Below are positions 32,650-34,905 of a stretch of DNA of 34,905 bases, in pieces. Within the stretch, counting starts at the first letter, position 1. The number at the start of each line of letters is the position of its first letter. The position numbers were made by a program, and so were the translations under genes. The notes beneath the pieces were generated by a model. The model was not told the DNA's origin. It saw only the letters and a list, made by a program, of their open reading frames with translations, and searched no databases. The stretch comes from Lachnospiraceae bacterium UBA4260 (GTDB lineage: Bacteria; Bacillota; Clostridia; Lachnospirales; Lachnospiraceae), in NCBI GenBank assembly GCA_002395235.1, contig DGWK01000033.1, positions 11,067 through 45,971 on the forward strand, given 5' to 3'.

Positions 32650-34905
32650 TTAGTTGAAATAGCGGACGCCGCTCTCGAAGAGCCTGAGGTCCTGCTCGCC
32701 GTAGATGTTGAGGTTGACGCCCCTGCCCTTGCGCTCGCAGTGGGCCATCTTGCCCAGGATCCTTCCGTCGGGGGAAGTGATGCCTTCGATCGCCGCATAG
32801 GAACCGTTGATGTTCCACTCCTCATCCATGGAGATATTGCCGTCGGGATCGCAGTACTGGGTCGCCACCTGTCCGTTCGCGAACAGCTTGTCGATCCACT
32901 CCTTGGGAGCTACGAAGCGGCCCTCTCCGTGGGAAGCGGGATTGGTGTAAACGCCGCCCAGCTGCGCGCCGGCAAGCCAGGGGGACTTGTTGGTGACTAC
33001 TTTGGTATAGGCCATCTTGGAGATGTGCCTGCCGATCGTGTTGTAGGTCAGGGTCGGAGAATTCTCATTCTGCCCCGTCATCGCTCCGTTCGGAACAAGG
33101 CCCAGCTTGATCAGTGCCTGGAAACCGTTGCAGATTCCGAGGATCAGGCCGTCCCTCTTATTCAGGAGGTCGCCCACGGCGTCTTCGATGACTGCGTTCC
33201 GGAAGGCCGTCGCGAAGAACTTGGCGCTTCCGTCGGGCTCGTCACCCGCGGAGAAACCGCCGGGGAACATGATGATCTGCGCCTGCTCGATCGCCTTGGC
33301 GTAAGCGTTCACGCTCTCCCGGATATCCGTGGCGGAGAGGTTTGTGAACACTTTCGTGATCGTCTTGGCGCCGGCCGCCTCAAAGGCTGCCGCAGTGTCG
33401 TACTCGCAGTTGGTTCCGGGGAACACGGGAATAAACACAGTCGGCTGCGCGATCTTATGGCTGCAGACATAGACGTCGCCCTTGTCGTAGATCGGAGTAT
33501 CCACCGGCGTCGTCTCCTTGGAAGCCTTGGAAGGGAATACCTTCTCCAGAGGAGCTTTCCAGGTCTCTACGGCCTCCGCTTCCGATACGGAAGCGCCGTG
33601 CCATGTAAACGCCGCGCCTTCTCCTGCCTCTGTGACAGTACCGATGACGGTGTAATTGTCCGGGATGCGCTCCTCGAGAATCTCCTCGCAGCCGGGCTCC
33701 ATCTCGAGAAGGAGGTCGCCGATCCTGTTCCTGAACAGGTGCTTAAGCGGAATCTCATCACTGAAAGCGATGCCGAAGCCGTTGCCGAAGGCCATCTTGG
33801 CCGCCGCGGGAGCCGCGCCGTAGCAGTCTACCGCGTAAGCCGCCTTTACCTTGCCCTCTCTCATGAGCTGCGTGACGCGCCCATAGATCGAGCAGACATC
33901 CTTATAGACGGGAATATCGTACTCATCTCTCTCGATGTCGATCTGCACCAGCTTGTCGCCGGCTTTCTTGAGCTCCGGCGTGATGACGTCGGAAATCTTC
34001 GCCACATCTACCGCGAAGGAAACGAGCGTCGGAGGTACGTCGATATCGTTAAAGGTTCCGGACATACTGTCCTTGCCGCCGATGCTGCCGATGCCAAAGC
34101 CCAGCTGCGCGTCATAGGCGCCCAGCAGTGCGGAGAAAGGCTGGCTCCAGCGGGAAGGATCCTTGGACATTCTGCCAAAATATTCCTGGAAGGTGAGATG
34201 GAGCTTCTTAAGGTCGCCGCCGGCTGCCACTGCTTTGGCGACGGATTCGGTCACCGCGTAGACGGCGCCGTGATAAGGGCTCCAGGAGCTGAGGTAGGGA
34301 TCAAAGCCGTAACTCATCATAGTGACGGTGTCGGTCTTGCCGCCCAGCACAGGGAGTTTGGCGACCATGGTCTGCGTCTCGGTCAGCTGGTATTTGCCGC
34401 CGTAAGGCATGTCGACGGTGCCGGCTCCGATGGAAGCGTCGAACATCTCGACCAGTCCCTTCTGGGAGCAGGTGTTGAGATCCGCGAGCGAATGCTTCAT
34501 CGCCTTTTGGAAGTCCTCGCCGGTCATGTCGCGGTTTCTGCGGCCGGCGAAATCCTCGCTGATCTTCTCGCAGGCAAATTTATTGAGATAATTGTCTTCC
34601 TCGGAAGGCATGAGGACCTTGACGTCCGTCTCCTGATGGGCGCCGTTTGTATCAAGGAAGGCTCTGGAGATATCCACGACGGGCTTTCCTCTCCAGTTGA
34701 GGACGAGCCTCGGCTCCTCGGTGACGACAGCCACAGGGGTCGCCTCCAGGTTTTCCTCGGCCGCGTAGGCCAGGAACTGCTCTTTATCTTCGGGCGCGAC
34801 TACGACGGCCATTCTCTCCTGGGACTCGGAAATTGCGAGTTCCGTGCCGTCAAGTCCCTCGTACTTTTTGGGAACCAGGTCCAGATTGACCTTGAGGCCG
34901 TCTGC
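32650..34905 (-). CDS. purL: Phosphoribosylformylglycinamidine synthase, single-chain (5' end outside window)
   Basis: Fourth step of purine synthesis: FGAR to FGAM using glutamine and ATP. The frame is open to the window edge, so about 751 C-terminal residues are seen and the N-terminus is missing. It is the large fused form: the second AIRS-like half (FGIGSIGGKDSMSGTF) is followed by a C-terminal glutamine amidotransferase. That domain has FPGTNCEYD, the nucleophile in LGICNGFQALIKLGL and the histidine in SHGEGRF. The remaining glutamate of the triad should lie near the C-terminus. This single-chain version is used in many clostridia in place of PurS-PurL-PurQ. It ends at a hairpin before queH. 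Confidence 0.97.
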   Translation of the reverse strand, partial: ADGLKVNLDLVPKKYEGLDGTELAISESQERMAVVVAPEDKEQFLAYAAEENLEATPVAVVTEEPRLVLNWRGKPVVDISRAFLDTNGAHQETDVKVLMPSEEDNYLNKFACEKISEDFAGRRNRDMTGEDFQKAMKHSLADLNTCSQKGLVEMFDASIGAGTVDMPYGGKYQLTETQTMVAKLPVLGGKTDTVTMMSYGFDPYLSSWSPYHGAVYAVTESVAKAVAAGGDLKKLHLTFQEYFGRMSKDPSRWSQPFSALLGAYDAQLGFGIGSIGGKDSMSGTFNDIDVPPTLVSFAVDVAKISDVITPELKKAGDKLVQIDIERDEYDIPVYKDVCSIYGRVTQLMREGKVKAAYAVDCYGAAPAAAKMAFGNGFGIAFSDEIPLKHLFRNRIGDLLLEMEPGCEEILEERIPDNYTVIGTVTEAGEGAAFTWHGASVSEAEAVETWKAPLEKVFPSKASKETTPVDTPIYDKGDVYVCSHKIAQPTVFIPVFPGTNCEYDTAAAFEAAGAKTITKVFTNLSATDIRESVNAYAKAIEQAQIIMFPGGFSAGDEPDGSAKFFATAFRNAVIEDAVGDLLNKRDGLILGICNGFQALIKLGLVPNGAMTGQNENSPTLTYNTIGRHISKMAYTKVVTNKSPWLAGAQLGGVYTNPASHGEGRFVAPKEWIDKLFANGQVATQYCDPDGNISMDEEWNINGSYAAIEGITSPDGRILGKMAHCERKGRGVNLNIYGEQDLRLFESGVRYFN

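Noticed and set aside
32570..32818. Longer QueH with an 83-residue N-terminal extension
   Set aside because: The extension is antisense-like sequence over the purL 3' end and the purL terminator hairpin; the family starts just before the LLLHSCCAPC motif.

Overview
The window looks like a chromosomal segment of an anaerobic low-GC-phylum Gram-positive, most likely a Lachnospiraceae-type member of the Clostridia. The basis is the combination of AddAB recombinase, a rpmE / DUF1385 / prmC / prfA cluster, a YerC-type TrpR protein, a UPF0735 ACT protein next to homoserine dehydrogenase, QueH, a single-chain PurL, a butyryl-CoA-dehydrogenase-like enzyme, a bacterial GlnRS, strong AGGAGG ribosome binding sites and sigma-A-type promoters. 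This is an inference from gene content; no rRNA is present. Almost every gene lies on the minus strand. Only a TetR regulator and a cold shock gene are on plus.

Region by region, written in plus coordinates but mostly transcribed right to left. 1-3.6 kb: rpmE with its own promoter and a hairpin leader, then a DUF1385 membrane protein, prmC and prfA (translation termination). 3.5-5.7 kb: a CPBP-family membrane protease and a solitary acyl-CoA dehydrogenase with promoter and terminator. 5.8-13 kb: addB-addA (double-strand break repair). 13.1-14.8 kb: a uracil permease with a strong promoter and a structured leader of about 145 nt. 14.8-16.3 kb: an acidic membrane-anchored protein of unknown function, divergent from a TetR regulator, with a palindrome between them. 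16.3-20.2 kb: glnS, guaB and a small membrane protein. 20.3-23.6 kb: an ACT-domain protein, homoserine dehydrogenase and aspartokinase (aspartate-family amino acids). 23.6-26.8 kb: a YfhO-like membrane protein, yerC, and a divergent csp gene. 26.9-29.5 kb: dapA-dapB followed by a stand-alone HisA of the eukaryotic type. 29.5-34.9 kb: a corrinoid adenosyltransferase-like protein, argS, queH and the 3' part of purL, which runs off the window.

Most of this is ordinary core metabolism and information processing. I see no CRISPR array, prophage, insertion sequence, defence island or biosynthetic cluster. The items most worth a second look are: a riboswitch-like three-stem leader in front of the uracil permease that matches no class I know; the eukaryotic-type HisA away from any his operon; a small dispersed GC-rich hairpin repeat in at least three intergenic gaps; a palindrome between the TetR gene and the acidic repeat protein; a candidate L31 autoregulatory leader; and a GlnRS whose KMSKS loop is non-canonical.
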